A stretch of 16,502 nt of DNA, taken from assembly GCA_027403435.1 (NCBI GenBank), contig DAHZDR010000443.1:1-16502 (forward strand), written 5' to 3'. Shown one piece after another: positions 14,643-16,502 of this stretch. The stretch's first letter is position 1. The number at the start of each line of letters is the position of its first letter. The notes below the pieces were generated by a model that saw nothing but the letters and a program-made list of their open reading frames with translations, made no database searches and had not been told where the DNA came from. This DNA comes from Deltaproteobacteria bacterium. GTDB lineage: Bacteria > Desulfobacterota > Binatia > Binatales > Binataceae. A program made the position numbers and the translations under genes.

Positions 14643-16199
14643 TTACCAACCGAAAAATCCAGGATTGACGCGGATCAGATTACTCGCGACCTTCACCGGC
14701 GCCGCGCCCATCGCGATCGTCACCGCGCGTTCGCGGTCGAACTCCCGCTTGACCGTGCCGTCGAGGTAGCAACTCCGCCCAATCACCTTGGCCGTCACTC
14801 CCGTCAGGCCCGCCGTCTGCAACGCCTGTTGAATCGCCGCCTGGTTCGCCGCCCATTGTGAAGTTTCGGTGGTCAAATCGTTCACCACCGAGGTTACGCC
14901 GCTGACGTTGCCCACCGCACGCGCCGCGGCCAGTTTCGCTTTGTCGTCGAAGACCATCCCGGTCAGCGTCACGAGTCCGCTCGGACTCGTGTATGCGCGC
15001 ACCCGGCCGAACCGCCGATCGCCCCGCAAGCTCGCCGTGACGCGATCGCGCAGCGGTGGCGCGGGCGGCCGCGATGGCCGCGGCGCCGACGCCCGCTCCC
15101 TGCGCCGCCGGCGCTCCAGTTCGGCTCGCGACGGTCCGCGCGGCGCCGTCGGCGTCGCCATCACGACCGGCCGCGGCGTCGCCATCACGACCGGCCGCGC
15201 GGGCGGCGTAACGGCGGCGACCGGCGTCGGCGCCGGCGCGCTTGCGTATTCGGGCGTTGCGCCCGGCGTCCGCGCCGCCAGTTGCGTGCCCAAGTCGGTC
15301 TCGAGCGCGCCGATATCTCCCGGACCGGTCGCGAAGATCAGCGGATAGTCAATCTCGGCCGCGCCGCCGCTCTCCACCGGAAACTTCCAGCCGCCGATCG
15401 CCGCGACCACTTCCGCGTCGAGACTCGGGTTCGGCGTGGTCGACACCAGCACCGCGCCGCCGTTGACGCTCCCGTCGGGCCTCACGCGCACCCGCACGAG
15501 CATCCCGTCACGCAGTCCGGCGTCGCCTTCGAGCGCCCGCTTGTAGGTGTCGAGCAGCGCGTCGCGATTGGCCGCGAAGACCGCGCGCGCGCTTGCCGGA
15601 TCGCGTTGCGCCACGCCCGCCAAATCGGCGCCCCGCACCGTCACCGGCGGAATTTGCGCGAGCGTCACGCTCGGCTCCTGCGTCGCCGGACGCGCCGCCG
15701 GCGACGTCTGCGCCACCGGGGTTTCCCGCACATGCCGTCCGCTCAGGTGAATCGCCAGCCACACGCCCGCCGCCAACGCGATCAACGCGGCCAGCGAATA
15801 GCCGAAAAATCCGGCCAGCCGCCAGCTCGCCGAGGCTACTTCGTCAGCTTCCGGCGGATTTTCCGGGTAGGGGGATTCATCGCCGAATTCGCGCGGTCCG
15901 CCGCGTTCCGATGGCGGCGCCCACGGCTCCGCGCCGCCGCTTTGCGCCATGCGCGTGGCGGCCGCCGGCGACGGCGCTTCGGCGCCGGCCTCCAGCCGCG
16001 TGCCGCAGTAATTGCAGATGACCTCTCCCGGTTCGGCCTGGCCGCCGCAGTTCGGACACGCGATCGCGCCGCCGTCCGGAGCCGGCCCGGTCGCGGACGC
16101 CGCGCGTGGCGCGCCCGGCGCCGTCAGTTTGGAGCCGTCGGCTTCGCAGAAGATGTCGCTATCGGAGTAGGACCGGCCGCAATGCGGACAGTTCTTCAT
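14643..16199 (-). CDS. Zinc-ribbon, membrane, TonB/AgmX-like and double-BON protein
   Basis: A 518-aa multidomain protein of unknown role. Domains in order: a CPHCG...FCEADG ribbon-like motif with three Cys (C4, C7, C18, Asp in place of the fourth) and a full four-Cys zinc ribbon (C48, C51, C62, C65). A Pro/Glu-rich linker leads to one membrane helix at about residues 128-152, predicted N-terminus inside. About 200-290 is a TonB C-terminal/AgmX-like domain (LVRVRVRPDGSVNGGAVL, LDAEVVAAIGGWKFP). A Pro/Ala-rich linker contains two copies of RPVVMATP (335-350) and an Arg-rich stretch. Two BON domains follow at about 383-445 and 452-512. AgmX-type proteins are known from Myxococcus gliding; BON domains bind membranes or outer-membrane partners. 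I infer an envelope-spanning role with a cytoplasmic metal-binding head. No good ribosome site precedes the ATG. Confidence 0.85.
   Translation of the reverse strand: MKNCPHCGRSYSDSDIFCEADGSKLTAPGAPRAASATGPAPDGGAIACPNCGGQAEPGEVICNYCGTRLEAGAEAPSPAAATRMAQSGGAEPWAPPSERGGPREFGDESPYPENPPEADEVASASWRLAGFFGYSLAALIALAAGVWLAIHLSGRHVRETPVAQTSPAARPATQEPSVTLAQIPPVTVRGADLAGVAQRDPASARAVFAANRDALLDTYKRALEGDAGLRDGMLVRVRVRPDGSVNGGAVLVSTTPNPSLDAEVVAAIGGWKFPVESGGAAEIDYPLIFATGPGDIGALETDLGTQLAARTPGATPEYASAPAPTPVAAVTPPARPVVMATPRPVVMATPTAPRGPSRAELERRRRRERASAPRPSRPPAPPLRDRVTASLRGDRRFGRVRAYTSPSGLVTLTGMVFDDKAKLAAARAVGNVSGVTSVVNDLTTETSQWAANQAAIQQALQTAGLTGVTAKVIGRSCYLDGTVKREFDRERAVTIAMGAAPVKVASNLIRVNPGFFGW
15151..15198 (-). 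repeat. Exact 24-bp tandem duplication inside the BON protein gene
   Basis: Bases 15151-15174 are repeated without change at 15175-15198. The unit is eight codons, so the frame is kept, and each copy encodes RPVVMATP (in cyclic register) in the Pro-rich linker. Exact identity, including third positions, indicates a recent slippage duplication likely to vary in copy number between strains. Confidence 0.9.
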
Positions 16200-16236
16200 G
16201 GTTGGTTTGGCCCGCCTTCACGCATTTGGCCGTACA

Positions 16237-16266
16237 ATGATAAACGCGTCCGCGGCGATAAACCAA
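16237..16266 (-). promoter_or_regulatory. Promoter candidate for the BON-domain gene
   Basis: On the - strand TTGGTT (complement of 16261-16266; 3 of 6), an 18-base spacer and TATCAT (complement of 16237-16242; 5 of 6). Transcription would start near 16230, about 30 bases before the ATG. The -10 box is good, the -35 box weak. Confidence 0.4.
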
Positions 16267-16283
16267 GCCCGTCCATCGTCTTG

Positions 16284-16360
16284 AGCGGCGCCGGCAACGC
16301 CGATCCGTTCCGCGCCGCTTCGCGCGCGGCGCCCGCGTATCCCGGGACAGGCGCCGCGCG
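16284..16360 (-). repeat. Two GC hairpins downstream of dodecin
   Basis: Bases 16323-16333 and 16350-16360 form a perfect 11-bp inverted repeat around a 16-base loop that itself contains TCCCGGGA. A second, 16284-16291 with 16312-16319, adds 8 bp. They follow the dodecin stop on the - strand and lack a T-run. They probably mark the 3' end of the dodecin transcript. Confidence 0.5.
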
Positions 16361-16381
16361 TGAAGCGGCAGGCGCGCCGTG

Positions 16382-16502
16382 TCAGCTCACCGGCGCTCCT
16401 TCCAGGCGAAAGCCGATCCGCACTTCAACCTGGAATTCGAGCTTCCCGCCATGCATCGCGCCGCGGATGTTTTGCACCTCGAACCAATCGATATTGCGCA
16501 GC
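16382..16502 (-). CDS. Dodecin, C-terminal part (gene continues past window)
   Basis: The last 39 codons of a - strand gene, open to the window edge. The residues LRNIDWFEVQNIRGAM, then LEFQVEVRIGFRLE, match the C-terminal half of dodecin, a roughly 70-aa protein that forms a hollow dodecamer storing flavin (or CoA in some homologues). The Trp of DWFEV that stacks on flavin and the Gln of FQVEV that contacts the isoalloxazine ring are both present. The frame is too short and incomplete for the usual open-frame criteria, yet the motif is distinctive. It is on the same strand as the BON-domain gene, 182 bases upstream of it and separated by hairpins. Confidence 0.9.
   Translation of the reverse strand, partial: LRNIDWFEVQNIRGAMHGGKLEFQVEVRIGFRLEGAPVS

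Noticed and set aside
15151..15198. Tandem repeat considered as the start of a CRISPR array
   Set aside because: Only two directly adjoining copies with no spacer, in frame within a coding region.
14869..15348. 159-codon + strand frame opposite the BON-domain gene
   Set aside because: Antisense shadow; its sequence mirrors the repeats of the real - strand gene and has no start context.

Overview
This is a GC-rich chromosomal segment from a Gram-negative bacterium. The envelope genes (phosphatidylserine decarboxylase and synthase, a LolC/LolE-type lipoprotein exporter, a TonB/BON-type membrane protein) point to a diderm. The order psd-pssA-leuA-leuB-(asd-like)-truA, the family III CoA-transferases, the type II pantothenate kinase-like protein and the AgmX/TonB-like domain suggest a deltaproteobacterial-grade lineage (Desulfobacterota, Myxococcota or Binatota-like). 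That placement is inference and was not tested. I saw no tRNA, rRNA, CRISPR array, insertion sequence, integrase or prophage gene.

Left block, + strand, 1-7019: the 3' part of psd, then pssA (ATGA overlap), leuA, leuB, a non-catalytic-looking aspartate-semialdehyde dehydrogenase paralogue, truA and an HU-family gene. The best regulatory find is between pssA and leuA. It is a sigma70-like promoter, an almost leaderless 27-codon reading frame with four Leu codons in seven, and a 12-bp hairpin followed by a U-tract. Together these look like a leucine attenuator in front of leuA. leuC and leuD are not here; 255 non-coding bases separate leuA from leuB.

Middle block: rarA lies on the - strand, convergent with the HU gene, and a 20-bp hairpin between them can serve as terminator. 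Divergent from rarA is a type II pantothenate kinase-like gene, ending at a probable terminator. A good promoter candidate then precedes two adjacent family III CoA-transferase genes. Only the second keeps the catalytic Asp, so the pair may form a BbsE/BbsF-like heteromeric enzyme. A LolC/LolE-family permease gene follows.

Right block, mostly - strand, 13595-16502: a small unrecognised basic protein, a 324-base AT-richer intergenic region with a perfect 16-bp palindrome of LacI-operator type, an SCP2-domain protein with its own promoter candidate, a 518-aa protein (zinc ribbons, one membrane segment, TonB/AgmX-like domain, two BON domains), and the C-terminal end of a dodecin at the window edge.
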